Assembly: GCA_028583685.1 (NCBI GenBank) | Contig: JAMXIF010000058.1 | Coordinates: 15,622,983-15,686,982, forward strand | Reading direction: 5' to 3' | Source: Petaurus breviceps papuanus | Taxonomy: Eukaryota; Chordata; Mammalia; Diprotodontia; Petauridae | DNA: 64,000 nucleotides | Shown: positions 43,201 to 54,280 of the stretch, piece after piece | How positions within the stretch are numbered: position 1 is the stretch's first letter | How the letters are laid out: each line of letters begins with the position of its first letter | Made by a program: the position numbers and the translations under genes | Notes under the pieces: generated by a model | What the model was told of the DNA's origin: nothing | The model's input: only the letters and a program-made list of their open reading frames with translations | Databases searched by the model: none

Positions 43201-44460
43201 CATGCTCGTTCCCTTTTATTCTTTGTTCTTTTCAATGTTTGAGCAAGTTTGAATGAGTTCAAGTTCAATGATTGGATAATTATGCCTTTGAGACTTAGTT
43301 GAGTTTCACCTGGTAGTTCACATCTTCAACCATTCCATCAACATATAAGAGCAGACTGGTGTTGGTTCAGTGGGCTGTGAGGTACCTTCTCCCATTAAGC
43401 GGCCCCTCAGCCTGGGATCACATAGACCGGGGGTGAGCCTGGGGTGAGCCTGGGGTGAGCCTTGCCTCTAAAAAGAGGGGCATATCTCTGTCCCAAACTC
43501 TCCTGTTCTTTAAGCCTGGCCAGGGTAAAATCATTTAAAGAAACATTAAGTTGGCTAATGTTTAAGGTGTCCCAGAAATGAAATAGAAAGATATTCAATG
43601 TGCAATATGAAGTACATAAAATACAACCTTTTATTTCTTCCACAACAAAGAAATACTTAATCCACAAAAGGCTCATAATTGTACATTGACAAAGACTTAA
43701 AACATGAAACAATAGTCCATAACTTCTGTTATACTCTCCCAAAGGGTTGATACTTAAAGCATCAAAACATGAAACAATTTTATGGGGCTGCTAGACAGCT
43801 GTTTTCACCTTCACTTTGGCTATTCATTGTCTGAACAACTCCCTCAAGGACCAGGTCTTCTGGCAAGTCAAGGAATGACTTGGGTTCATCTTCTGGTTAG
43901 TGGTTATCTTCTTGGAGAAGGAGGTAGCTGCAGAAAAATGCTGCTTTCCATCCACTCTGAGGAACCTAGGAGCTACCAAACTCAAACTCACAAGAGTTTC
44001 TGTAAGGCTAGAGACATCCATCTCCGAGCTGCTGTTCAGTCACCTATGCTCAGAACAAACAACACAAAGCAAAAGAGGTAGCCAGGGGTCCAAGGTCCAA
44101 GCTCAGACTTGCCTAGGCAGAAGGTGTACTGGTTGCCTAGTGCAAGTAGGTGTTAGAGCTGCCTGGGCAAAAGAAAATTCAAAGGAGAGTCTCAAAGAGT
44201 CCCCACATAAGGAAGCACCAGAAGATGGAGCCAATACTTTTAAGGTCAGCTAAGGGGGCCACTCTTCTAGGCTTAGTGCTCAACCCTCTTTTATTCATGC
44301 ATCCTCCTCCTGCTGCCATCAGCAGGACCAATGGATTACTGTCATCCCAAAGTCTTTCAGCACGGAGAACATGGGTCCTCAGAAGTGTCCAAAAGAGTTT
44401 TGTTCTACTCCATGTGCTACAGATATTTTTAGGAATGATGACTTTACCTATATAGAGATT
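43201..44460. other. unresolved stretch with an 11-base tandem repeat
   Basis: About 1.2 kb without recognisable repeats or domains. GGGGTGAGCCT is repeated exactly three times at 43430-43462. On the minus strand an AATAAA lies near 43640. Open stretches at 43782-44253 (plus) and 43407-43742 (minus) resemble nothing known. Confidence 0.3.
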
Positions 44461-44464
44461 CCCT

Positions 44465-44715
44465 ATCCTGATCAATAAATCTACCAGCCTTTATTAAGTA
44501 TTCACTATGTGTCAGGAGTAGATAAACCCAGTACTGAGAACAACCTGTTTATAACCCTTAGTCTTAAAGAGTTACTTGAAGTTTGGGGCCATTGGTTTCT
44601 TTAGCCACAATCACAGAGCTAGGAAGTAAGAGAGTGAGAATCTGAACCTAAGTGTCAGCCTTCAGGGTCAGCTTTCTATCTATTCTGCTGCACTAACACT
44701 ATGAGCCATGAAATA
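44465..44715 (-). repeat. L2 3' end and MIR-like SINE
   Basis: About 44470-44530 is the antisense L2 terminus ('cctttattaagtattcacta'). About 44545-44715 is an antisense MIR-like copy ('cacaatcacagagctaggaa'). Confidence 0.5.
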
Positions 44716-44839
44716 CTTTAGCTGTTCTTGTCTTCCTTTGCACTGAAGTGCAAATTTTTTTTAAAAACTTATTATGAATTTTTTTAATTGTGATTTTTTT
44801 TCCTTATTTTTTTTCATGATGGGATAGGCAAACACTTTG

Positions 44840-45295
44840 AAAATAAAATGCTAATAACAATACCTTGTATATGGGTAGTGCTTAACTTTCAAAGCATGGC
44901 CACGTGTATTAATCACATCTAATTCTCAAAACAACTGGGCATGGTAGGTGTAGAGGCAATTTAGTGTTACAGAAAGTATGCTAGATTAAAGTCAAGAGGA
45001 TCTGAGTTTGACTCAACTAGCTGTGTGACTATAGGTAAGGGCTAATCTCTCTGAACCTCAGTGTCCATCGTTTTTTAAATGAAGATAATAACGCCTACCT
45101 CGCATGTTGTTGTGAGGTTCTCTTTATAAGGAAGGATTTTGCAAACCTTAAAATCTATATAAATATAAATCGTTATTGTTAGAGAAGGACTGGAAGATCC
45201 CTGAAGGCAAGGAATATGTCTTAGTCTTCGTATTTGCCACACTCCCTTGCAGATAATAAATGTGCTCAATAAATATTTCTAGTTTTCATTGATTC
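44840..45295 (+). repeat. MIR-like SINEs and L2 3' tail
   Basis: About 44850-44950 is a weak antisense fragment. About 44955-45180 is a sense copy with 'tctgagtttgactcaactag' and 'taacgcctacctcgcatgtt'. About 45185-45295 is a sense L2 tail ('ccctgaaggcaaggaatatg', 'tgctcaataaatatttctag'). Confidence 0.55.
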
Positions 45296-45309
45296 CCATT
45301 TTATACATG

Positions 45310-45585
45310 AAGAAAATGGAGACATTGCGGTGCAGTAGATAAAGCACTGGGTCTAAAGTCAGGAAGTGGGTTTAAATCTGGCCTCAGACACTGTGTGACC
45401 CTGGGCAAGTCACTTAACCTCTTTGTCTCAGTTTCCTCATCTGCAAAAATGGGGATAATAATAGCCACTACCTCCCAAGATTGTTGTGAGGATCAAATGA
45501 GAAGATGTTTGTAAGAAGTACCTAGTACGCTGTGCCTGACACATTTTAAGTACTATATAGATGCTTATTTCCTCCCCTGCCCCTT
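45310..45585 (+). mobile_element. long CORE-SINE with MIR/L2-type tail
   Basis: It begins 'gagacattgcggtgcagtag', keeps 'gccaagt'-type A/B-box spacing and 'gggcaagtcacttaacctct', and ends in 'ttaagtactatatagatgct'. Confidence 0.75.
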
Positions 45586-45606
45586 CCCTTGTCTTTTAAT
45601 ATACAG

Positions 45607-45747
45607 GTAATTAGTGATAAAACTAGACAGATGGAGGATTCAGCGGTCTCTGAGGAAATCTACTGCTCTCCCTTCCTGTTCTGCTCAGGGAGATCAGTCC
45701 TATGGACAGCCACAAGATCTGGGAGAGAAGTCAATGGCCTGAACGAG
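45607..45747 (+). other. candidate exon with strong splice signals
   Basis: A 141-base segment (47 codons) lies between a strong acceptor (a long C/T tract from about 45569, then 'ttaatatacag' ending at 45606) and a consensus donor GAG|GTGAGC at 45748. Only one frame is open across it, phase 0 at both ends. The peptide begins VISDKTRQMEDSAVSEEIYC and ends SGREVNGLNE. I do not recognise it, and its composition is not clearly protein-like. A non-coding RNA exon or a chance match is possible. Confidence 0.3.
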
Positions 45748-45749
45748 GT

Positions 45750-46545
45750 GAGCAGTTGTACAGGACTACACTAACCCCTGCCATAAGGAGCTAACAGCTT
45801 CCCAGATATAGGAGTTGGCAATGAACTTGAAATTACTTTTTCTTATATTTGTACATGGGTGTGTTTACGCACCCTTATTTGTGAAAGCTAATAAGAGAAG
45901 GGAAGGATATTCTGATGCCTCCCTGAATATCCCTGGATTCATATTATAATTGGAGAGCTGAGAAATTACCCCAGAGGGTGAAGGAGAAGGGAGAGCTTAT
46001 CCCTCCCTACCAGAAGGAGCAGAGAGACCATTGTTTCATTTCCCGTTCTTCCACTGATTTCCTGCATGGAGTCCAAGGTCCCCTCCCCCATTATTCCAGA
46101 CTTGGCTCCTCAATGAGGGAATGGGAGATGACTCCCAGGGCAGAAAGGAGAGGGACATGTAGTCTTTAGCCAATAAGGCTGTAAAAGCACAATGTTCATC
46201 CTGCCCCTCCCCAAAGCTTGGATTGGGGAGATGGTGAGTTGAAGAGATCGAGAGCCCCTGACCTCTGAATTCTCCTAACTTAAGGACCCTGAGAAGAACT
46301 CGAGAATAATATCTTGTTATAGCCAGGTGCCCTTCTCTCTCCCTCCTCCTCTTCCCCAGCTAACCCCAGAAATACTTGATTTGGCTATGTAAAAGTAATA
46401 GTAATTACAGTCATTTACTTAAACAGCTTACCATTTATTCCTAATTGCCATGAAGCACAATAAAGGAGATGGTGCCATTCACAGAAATAGGGAAGTAGGA
46501 GGGAGAGCCAATGTAGGAAGGAAAATGATTAGTTTGGTTTTAGAT
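45750..46545. other. single-copy DNA, candidate conserved non-coding element
   Basis: No repeat was recognised. 46370-46500 carries 'gtaatagtaattacagtcat' and 'cctaattgccatgaagcaca', an A/T-rich, homeodomain-site-bearing stretch that looks preserved. Confidence 0.25.
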
Positions 46546-46549
46546 GTGC

Positions 46550-46915
46550 TGGATTGATGAGCATATATTTAGAGTGGGAAGGCACCTGAGAGGTCATCTA
46601 GAGCAGTCCTCTCATTTTCCAAGTCAGGAAACTGAGGCCTAGAGAGGATAAATGACATGCCCAAAGTCACATAGACAAATAAGATGCTTCAGAATTAATA
46701 TCTGGACCAAATCCAGTATTCTTTCTACTCCATCTTCAATGTCTCTTTGTAGAAGCATGGAATTTAGAGCTTAGAAGGAACTGAAGATATAGTGTCTATA
46801 CCTACCAGCTATTTTATAGCTGAAGGAAAATGAGACAAAGTGACTTTCTCAGCATCATGCAAATGCAACATAACAGAGTTAGATTTGATCTCAAAGCCCT
46901 TTATTCAATTTACAC
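46550..46915 (-). repeat. two MIR-like SINEs
   Basis: About 46560-46735 (with 'gtcaggaaactgaggcctag') and 46750-46910 (with 'ttttatagctgaaggaaaat'), both antisense. Confidence 0.55.
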
Positions 46916-47024
46916 TAATCCAAGTCAGGGGGTCAATGTCTGAAAAACCACAATAAAGTACACTGTTGGAGCTGTGGAAATTTGGCGGGATTGGTTCAAA
47001 TTAATACCCAAGAGAGAGAGATGA

Positions 47025-49285
47025 ATAAATCAATCAAAAAGTATTTATTTATTAAGTACATGCTACTTAATGGGCAAGAGCACTGAGTATACAATGGTAA
47101 AAATGAAACCATCCCTGCCCTCAAGGAGCTTGCTTTCTATGGGAGGAAATAACATATGAGGTAATGTTAGTCAGTCAATAAACATTTTTTAAGTGCCTAC
47201 TACATTCCAGGCACTGTGCTAAAGTTTGAGGCCACAAAGATACATATAAGTTACCCCCTGCTCTAGAGGAGCTCTCAACATGCAAATAACTTCATATAAA
47301 AAAGCTTTATAAGATAAATAGGAAATGGTCAACAGAGAGAAGGCACTAGAATTGAGAGGGGATGGAAAAGGCTTCCTAGAGAAAGTGGGATTTTAGCTAG
47401 GACTTGAAGGAAGTCAGGGCAGCCATAAATGGAGAGTATGTATAGGAAAAATAGAAAGTAATTTCTAGGGGAGGTACTGGCAAGAGGGGTTATCACTGAA
47501 AAGTCTCATGTAGGACATGGTGGCACTTGAGTCCTGCTTTGAAGGAGGCAAAGGATTCTGGGAAGCAGAGGGGAGGAGCCAGAGTATTCCAGGCACAGGA
47601 GAACAGCCTGTACAAAGGTGTGGAGAAGGGAGATGGAATATAAAGTAGCAGGATCAGAAAACGCGTCACTCTGACTGGAATGTAAAGAGTATAAATAGGG
47701 GACAATGTTTAATAAGCCCGGAATGGTAGATGAGATTCACGTTTGTGCGAGACTTCAAGTGCCAAACAGAAGAATTTGTATTTTATCCTAGAGGCAAAAA
47801 GGAATGAATGAAAGGAACTCCTTGTTGAGAAAGGGAGTGATTCGCTCAAAATTGAGCTTTAAAAATATCACCTTGGTTCTTTCCCTTCTCCCAAGCTGGT
47901 GGACAAAAAGCCCCTGAAGGAAAAGAACCAAAGGGAAAGAAGGTCAAAAAGTAACAAAAGGCAGATGTGGCTGAAAAGGTGGCAAAACCTCATAAGCATT
48001 GCAGTCAGAACCCAGACCTGGCCGGAGATACTCCAGGTCTGCAAAGTATTCCCAGAGAGCCATGTACAAGTGGAAATATGCTGCACCAAAAACCCAGATT
48101 GAAAGGAAAAAGAAAGAGAAGGCGTCCACTGCTACGTCAAAGTTAGCTGCCGGTGATAAGAATGGAGGAACACCTGTGGTAAAGATCCACAAAATGCCTA
48201 GGTATTACCTTACTGAGGATGGGCCTAGAGAGCTGCTAAGTCATAGCAAAAAGCCCTTCAGTCAGAATATGAGGAGACTTGGAGTTAGGCACCGTTGGCT
48301 GCCACAGAAGCAAGCGAGTGGTTTTCCTGAAGCAGCTGGCTAGTGGCTTGCTACTGGTGACTGGACCTCTGGTCATCAGCCACATTCCTCTGAGAAGGAT
48401 CCATCAGAAATTTGTCATTGCCACCTCTACCAGGGTTAAACTTTCGGGTATAAAAATTCCAAATCATCTTACTGATGCTTACTTCAAGAAGAAGAGACTC
48501 CAAAAACCTAGACACCAAGGAGAGATTTTTGACACAGAAAAAGAGAAATAGGAGATTGCAGAGCAGTACAAGGCTTATCAGAAAACAGTGGACTCTCAGA
48601 TCCTGCCCCAAATCAAGAAAATTTCTCAGTTCCGTGGCTATCTGTGTTCTGTATTTTCTCTCTCTCTCTAACAGAATTTATCCTCACAAATTGGTGTTTT
48701 AAATGCCTTGCAGGAAGCTCTTATTAAAATATTTGCAATAGTGGGTGGAAAAAATATCACCTTGGCTGCTTGACAGAAAACAGATTAAAGAAAAAAGAGA
48801 GAGGAAACAGGGAGTCCAAGGAGGAAGTATTGAAATAGTCCAGGTAAAAGGTGAAAAAGACCATAACGAGGGCAATGCCCAATAAGATGACAGATGTGAG
48901 AGTTATTGTAGAAATAGAACCAATAAGCTTTGCTACTTGATTGAATAGAAAGGATGAGTGAGAGGTAAGAGTCAAGGATTGACTCAATGTTGTGAGCCTG
49001 AGTTATCAGAAGGATGGCTGGGCCTTCAACAGAAACAGAGAAGTTAGAGAGAGACACACGTAATAAAGTTAATAGTTTTTAAGATAATGAGCTTTGTTTT
49101 GAACATGTTGAGTTTCAGATGTCCATGAAATGTCCAGCTGATGACTGGTGAGAAGGAACTAGAGTTTAAGAGAGAGACTTATAACAAACTATACATCTGG
49201 GAATGATATCCTTGGGAGTTAATGAAAGTACTCAAAGATAAGGTGTGGAAAGAGAAGAAAAGACAGCCTAAGACAGAGCCTTGAT
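47025..49285 (-). mobile_element. L2 LINE relic interrupted by an RPL6 retrocopy
   Basis: A short L2 terminus (47030-47160) is followed by a longer antisense L2 beginning 'gtcaataaacattttttaag' at about 47168. It runs inward through 'ctgccctcaaggagctt'-like sequence and an L2 ORF2 interior: 'gaagtattgaaatagtccag' corresponds to the L-D-Y-C-N-S region and 'gttttgaacatgttgagttt' to the region after the YADD box. The host-gene retrocopy at 47861-48765 splits it. The frame is thoroughly decayed. Confidence 0.65.
47861..48765 (+). pseudogene. RPL6: processed retrocopy of ribosomal protein L6
   Basis: The insert (47877-48749) is an intronless copy of the RPL6 mRNA, a component of the 60S ribosomal subunit. 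It opens with a pyrimidine-rich 5' leader (TCTTTCCCTTCTCCCAAG) typical of ribosomal-protein mRNAs, so it appears full-length. The start codon reads CTG instead of ATG. Recognisable RPL6 blocks in order: [85 protein letters not shown] and the C-terminus IYPHKLVF. Part of the central region is deleted with a frame change near 48285, and a stop follows EKEK near 48549. ATTAAA lies near 48722. A perfect 16-base duplication, AAAAATATCACCTTGG, flanks it (47861-47876, 48750-48765), with a TT/AAAA insertion site. Confidence 0.93.
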
Positions 49286-49374
49286 AAGAGGCATGACATA
49301 GATGATACTCCACTACATCATCATCATCATCCAGTTGTCATCAATATTATCATTAATTGATATTTACCAGGTAT

Positions 49375-49645
49375 CATGGAAGATAGAGCACTGAGCCTGG
49401 AATTAGGAAGACCGGACCTCAAATCTGGCCTCAGACACTTACTAGCCATGTGACCCTGGGCAAGTCACTTAACCCTGCTTGTTACGCTGGGCAAGTCACT
49501 TAACCCTGCTTGCCTCAGTTTCCTCATCTGTAAAATGAGCTGGAGAAGGAAATGGCAAACTATGCCAGTGTCTTTGCCAACAAAACCGTAAATGAGGTCA
49601 TGGAGAGTCAGCCATTACTGAAAATAACTCAACAACAACAAACTG
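49375..49645 (+). mobile_element. MAR1-type SINE with internal duplication
   Basis: It keeps 'gatagagcactgagcctgg', 'gagctggagaaggaaatggc' and 'ttactgaaaataactcaaca'. A 26-base word starting CTGGGCAAGTCACTTAACCC occurs twice (49456-49481 and 49487-49512). Confidence 0.8.
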
Positions 49646-50090
49646 TATGGATGGCATTGATATAGACAAAAATGAGAAGCTCCATGGAATAGAATAATCA
49701 TCACTGGTCCTTTCCATCCTAAGCACCCTGGGCAGATATCCTGGACATACTGGTGCCATCCCCACTTGTACTCCAGCCTCACACCTAAACTCTGAAGTTT
49801 GCCATGCCTCCCTCAGTCTGTACTGCCTTTGGGCAAGAGGTGCTTCAAGCAAGGCCTTCTGGGATCGAGTCAAATTTATGTCTACTCCTAGATCTCCATA
49901 CAGGTTTCACACCAGTTTGTTACATAAATATCAGCCCTTATCACACCCATATCCAAGCCTTCCTAGAAGACTGAGCTTCCAAGCCTCACAGTGTGCTGGA
50001 CTCTACATCTGTAAACAATAAAGCATGATCCGGGTGGTAGTAGGAATATACTCGTGAGAGTAGTAGTAATGGTCATACAATCACAGATTT
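49646..50090. other. single-copy DNA, no gene seen
   Basis: No repeat or coding feature was recognised. 49286-49374 is likewise blank apart from a short CAT triplet run. Confidence 0.4.
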
Positions 50091-50094
50091 AGAA

Positions 50095-50561
50095 CTAGAA
50101 GGAATCTGAGATGTCATTCAGTCCAACAACAAACATCTGTTAAGCACCTACTATATACAGGATACTGTGCTACATGCTAAAGATACAAAGAAAGACAAAA
50201 ACAGTCCTTCTCAAAGAGCTCACATTCAAATGGGAGATACACTATGCAAACAACTATGTACCTACAATATATAGGTACGTATATATATAGTGTATATGTA
50301 TGCATATTCAAGTATGTACTGTTGTATTACAGGTACACATGTTACATATGTACGTGTTCATCCATACACATAATATATACATATTATATAATGCATATTG
50401 TATATACATATATGTTTGGAGACAGAGAAAGAGAGAGACCATTAGCAGAAACAGAGAAGTTAGGAAAAGATAGGAGTAATAAAATTTAAGATAATGAATT
50501 TTGCTTTGGACACAGTGAGTTCAAGATGCCCATATGATAAGAAGTTAGAAATGTCCAACTG

Positions 50562-50600
<39 letters not shown>

Positions 50601-50745
50601 TAAATAGGAGGTTCTCCCAGAGGAAAGCACTAGCAATGAGAGAGGTAGCTAAGAAAAGATGTGACTTGACCAGAGCACAGCAGTCGTAGAGCTCAGAACC
50701 AAACTCAGGTCCCCTGACCCCTAGTCTAGCATTCTTTTCTTTGGC
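50095..50745 (-). repeat. L2 fragments with microsatellites and a MIR-like SINE
   Basis: About 50125-50260 is the antisense L2 end ('acatctgttaagcacctact'). A TA/TGTA-rich tract follows (50268-50415), then an L2 interior (50430-50560) nearly matching 49030-49150. A (TG)n tract lies at 50574-50598 and a weak antisense MIR-like copy at 50600-50745. Confidence 0.55.
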
Positions 50746-51017
50746 GCTAACTAGTATGAGTATTAGCAATAGTAATTATAGTGCTAGGTGTAGGAGCAGC
50801 TGCAGCAGTAACAGAAGTCGTGAAAGGAGGGGAGCCAGTTCCTCCTCCAAGGGACCCCAAAGCCTTTTCCAACTCTGAGTCTTTAGATTCAGACAGAGAA
50901 CTGTTCAATCAATAGTACCTTGGCACAGGCTGCCTCTCATACCTTCAGTGTTCTCCCTCCTCATTTTTATATTCTAAGATCCCTGGCTTCCAATATAACC
51001 CACATGAATAAAAGCTC

Positions 51018-51830
51018 CTTGGGGATGCAATAATTTTTAAAAGTATTTATTTGGTATTTTATTTTTCCCCAATTACATGTAAAAATCATTTTTGACATTC
51101 TTTTTTTTAATTTTGAGTTTCAAATTCTCTTTCTCCTTCCTCTCTGCCCTCACTGAGAAGGCAATTTATTTGACATAGGTTATACCCATGTAAGTCATGC
51201 AAAACATATTTTCATATTAGTTATGCTATGAAAGAAAACAGGACAAAAACACCCAATAAAAATAAAGACAACAAAAATCTTCGATCTGCATTCAGATTCC
51301 ATCAGTTCTTTCTTTGGGAATGGATAGCATTTTTTATCATGAGTTGTCTTGGATCATTGTATTGCTGAGAACAGCTAAGTCATTCACGACTGATCATAGT
51401 ACAATATTGCTGTTACTGTGTACAATCTTCTGGTTCTGCTCACTCTACTTTGTATCAGTTCATGTTGTCTTCCCAGGTTTTTCTGAGAACATCCTGCTCA
51501 TCATTTCTTCTTCCATAATAGTATTCCATCCAATCATATACCACAACTAGTTCAGCCATTCCCCAATTGATGAGCATCCTCTAAATTTCCAATTCTTTAC
51601 CACCAGGAGAGAACTGCTATAAAAATATTTTTTGACCCTTTTTTTAGACCCTTTTTCTCTTTGCTTTTTTTCTCTTTGGGATACAGACCTAATAGTGGTA
51701 TTACAGGGTCAAAGGATATGAATGGTCTTATATACCTTTGGGCATAGTTCCAAATTGCTCTATAGAAAGGCTGAATTCATTCACAACTCCACCAACAATG
51801 CATTAGTATCTCAATTCTCCCAAACAGGGA
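51018..51830 (-). mobile_element. L1 LINE 3' UTR, marsupial type
   Basis: A T-rich start is followed by the antisense 3' region: 'tttttccccaattacatgta', 'atcttcgatctgcattcaga', 'ttgtcttggatcattgtatt', 'gttctgctcactctactttg' and 'ccattccccaattgatgagc'. It then gives 'cagacctaatagtggtatta' and 'ccaacaatgcattagtatct'. This series is typical of marsupial L1 3' ends. The element is 5'-truncated at about 51830 and has no coding capacity. Confidence 0.8.
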
Positions 51831-52740
51831 GCTCAACCTGAGACCAAAAAGTTGAGAACTTCTATTTTATATCATATCGTTGTTCATCTGGTACAGAGGA
51901 CTGGTGAGTTTGGTACTTTAAAATGCTTCCTCAATGGATAGAATGAATGAATCAGACTTTTCATCTGGAGGTCGATGGTTGAAGTCACTATTTAGTGGGA
52001 GTGTCCTTGTTTGACTAAAAGGGGAAGTGGCTGATTTTTCCCTCATTACCAGATGTAGCAGAGGGACTTTCTACTCAAGTTAGATGAGGTGAGCCTAAGA
52101 CCCATTCCAACAATGAGATTTCTGTGTTTCTGTTAGAATTACCCCATACCTACTGACTCCCATCACTGGTTTTCTGACTGCAATTACATTTACTGGCCAC
52201 ATCTTTAGGTCTGTTTCAGAAACAGAGACTTTGAAGAGAAAGTAATTGAGTAGGGAACAACTGAATCAGGACTTTCTGTCTCACCTTCTACCCTTAAAGT
52301 GGGGCAGCAAAGTATCTTGGTCTACAATTCATCATGAGGTGACATCAACTCTCTCTTGGGTTGCCATATTTAATGAATCCAGTTTACAAATCTATTATTA
52401 CAAAGCTGGTATTTTTCCCATACCCGAAGATTTTCATGGAAAACTCAAATCCTTGTATCAGACAGCACTTCTGTCAACTAGAATTCAGGGTTTCAAAACT
52501 GGGGAAACATCTCTGCTAGCATTTCAAAGTACCGCCAAGCCCCAGGATTAAAAATGGATTCAGAAGAACTTCACAGATGGAATATGAGACTTCAGGGTCA
52601 TGAAGAAATGTTTTTGTCAGTACTCCTGCATCACAGAGCAAGCTTTACACCCTGACTGGAAGGGTGACTAGACCTTGGCACTGATAACTGAGGGCAGCTC
52701 TGGAACCATCCACTTTTTTAAGAAATACAACAGAATAATA
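51831..52740. other. single-copy DNA, no gene seen
   Basis: No repeat was recognised. An open stretch at 52246-52551 (plus, about 100 codons) has ordinary composition but no recognised domain and no clear splice signals. Confidence 0.35.
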
Positions 52741-52744
52741 GGAT

Positions 52745-53190
52745 AATACATATAGGTGTGGGAGGGAACTTAGAGATCATCTAAGGCATGGGATAGCACA
52801 GCAAACACAGCACTGGGCCAGGAGTCAGGAAGACTGGAGTTCAAATCTAGCCTCAGCTACTTCCTACAGGTATGAACCTGGACAAGTCACTTAACTGCTG
52901 CTTGCCTCAGTTGCTTCATCTGTAAAATGGGGATAATAATGATACCTACCTCCCAGAGTTGTTCCAAGGACCAAATGAAATAATCATTCTAAAGTGCTTA
53001 GCACAGAGCTAGTCACATAACTGTTAACTATTATAATTATTATTATTAAGTACAATCCCTTCACTTTACAGATGAGGAAACTGAGACCCAGAGAAGTTAA
53101 GTGACTTATATAAGGTCATATAAATAGTAAATAACATAACTGAGGTTTGGACCTAGGTCCTCTACCTATCAAATTTTCCAGTACATGGCC
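52745..53190 (-). repeat. MIR-like SINE interrupted by a younger CORE-SINE
   Basis: The outer antisense copy covers about 52745-52778 ('ggagggaacttagagatcat') and 53050-53190 ('ctttacagatgaggaaactg'). Confidence 0.6.
52779..53050 (+). mobile_element. long CORE-SINE inserted in a MIR-like SINE
   Basis: It begins 'gcatgggatagcacagcaaa', keeps 'ggagttcaaatctagcctca' and 'ggggataataatgataccta', and ends in a TTAT-rich tail. Confidence 0.75.
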
Positions 53191-53657
53191 AGCTTCTTGA
53201 AAATGCCTATATAGGTATAACAATGGTCATCCTGTGAAGCCCCAAGAACCAGGGGCTTCCTGTTGCTACATGGCTCCCCAGGTTCACACCCTCTGCTTTT
53301 TGCTTCTTTCCCCAGGCACAGGTAAACCAACCCTGAGGTGGGCTTGACTGACCTTAACAGTAGCCACACAAGCTTGAGGGATCAGGAACTCTTATGAGTT
53401 GTTCAGTCAGGGCCCAGAACCCAACAAGAGATGCTCCCTGAAGATATAACTTATTGGAAGACAAGATGATCACTGGCAGAGAATGAGCCATAGATGCCAG
53501 GCTTGCCAGGAGATATGGAATATGAGTGAGTTGTTCAGATGGCAGATCATAGATGAATAGGAAATGACTGTTCATACTTTAAGCATTTGTATAGTACTCT
53601 AAGTGTTTAGCAATGTGTGCTCATGAGTCTCTTATGTTTAAGCATTTCTTTTGTGGT
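53191..53657. other. single-copy DNA, no gene seen
   Basis: No repeat or coding feature was recognised. Confidence 0.4.
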
Positions 53658-53927
53658 AGAGGAAATAAATTCAGTTTAGTCATTTTTCAGTCATGTTCAG
53701 CTCTTCGTGACCCTATGTGGTGTTTTCTTGGCAGAAATACTAAAGTGGTTTGCCATTTCCTTCTCCAGCTCATTTTACAGATGAGAAAACTGAGAACAGG
53801 GTTAAGTGACTTGCCCAGGATCATACTGCTAGGCATTGTCTGAGGCTGGATTTGAACTCAGTTCTTCCTGACTCCAGGACTATCACTCTCTCCACTGCAC
53901 CACCTAGTTGTACCAGAGGAAATAAAT
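53658..53927 (-). mobile_element. MAR1-type SINE with perfect target-site duplication
   Basis: The antisense body keeps 'tggtgttttcttggcagaaa', 'catttccttctccagctcat', 'ttgaactcagttcttcctga' and 'gcaccacctagttgtac'. AGAGGAAATAAAT flanks it exactly (53658-53670 and 53915-53927). Confidence 0.9.
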
Positions 53928-54129
53928 AGCTGTCCTGCATCGAACCTGGTTTCTTAGCTGTGGCCCTGTTAATAATCCCTTTCGAGGGAACCCTAGATGT
54001 GAGCCAAAACAAAGTTTATTTAAGAGAGTGGTGGGGATATGATGAGTCAGAAATAAGAAAAAGCCTGATTTCTTTCTTTCATAGCCTGGCTCTGCCAGGA
54101 CCAAGCCCAATCCCTTAAACGGAGAAGTG

Positions 54130-54280
54130 ATAAGGGATGGAAATAAGGTGGTGGTTGGGTGAGTGGAAAGAAGGGGTCATGTCAGAGAGATGTTTTGAAG
54201 GCAGAAATGGCAGAATTTGGCAACTGTATTTGTAGGGTAAGAGAAAGATGCCAAAATATCCAAGGCAGATTGCATGAACA
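54130..54280 (-). mobile_element. L2 LINE interior fragment
   Basis: 'gtgagtggaaagaaggggtc' and 'tttggcaactgtatttgtag' match the antisense L2 ORF2 interior. Confidence 0.45.

Noticed and set aside
43782-44253. Two overlapping plus-strand open stretches of about 100 and 117 codons
   Set aside because: Different frames of the same DNA, no recognised motif and no supporting signals.
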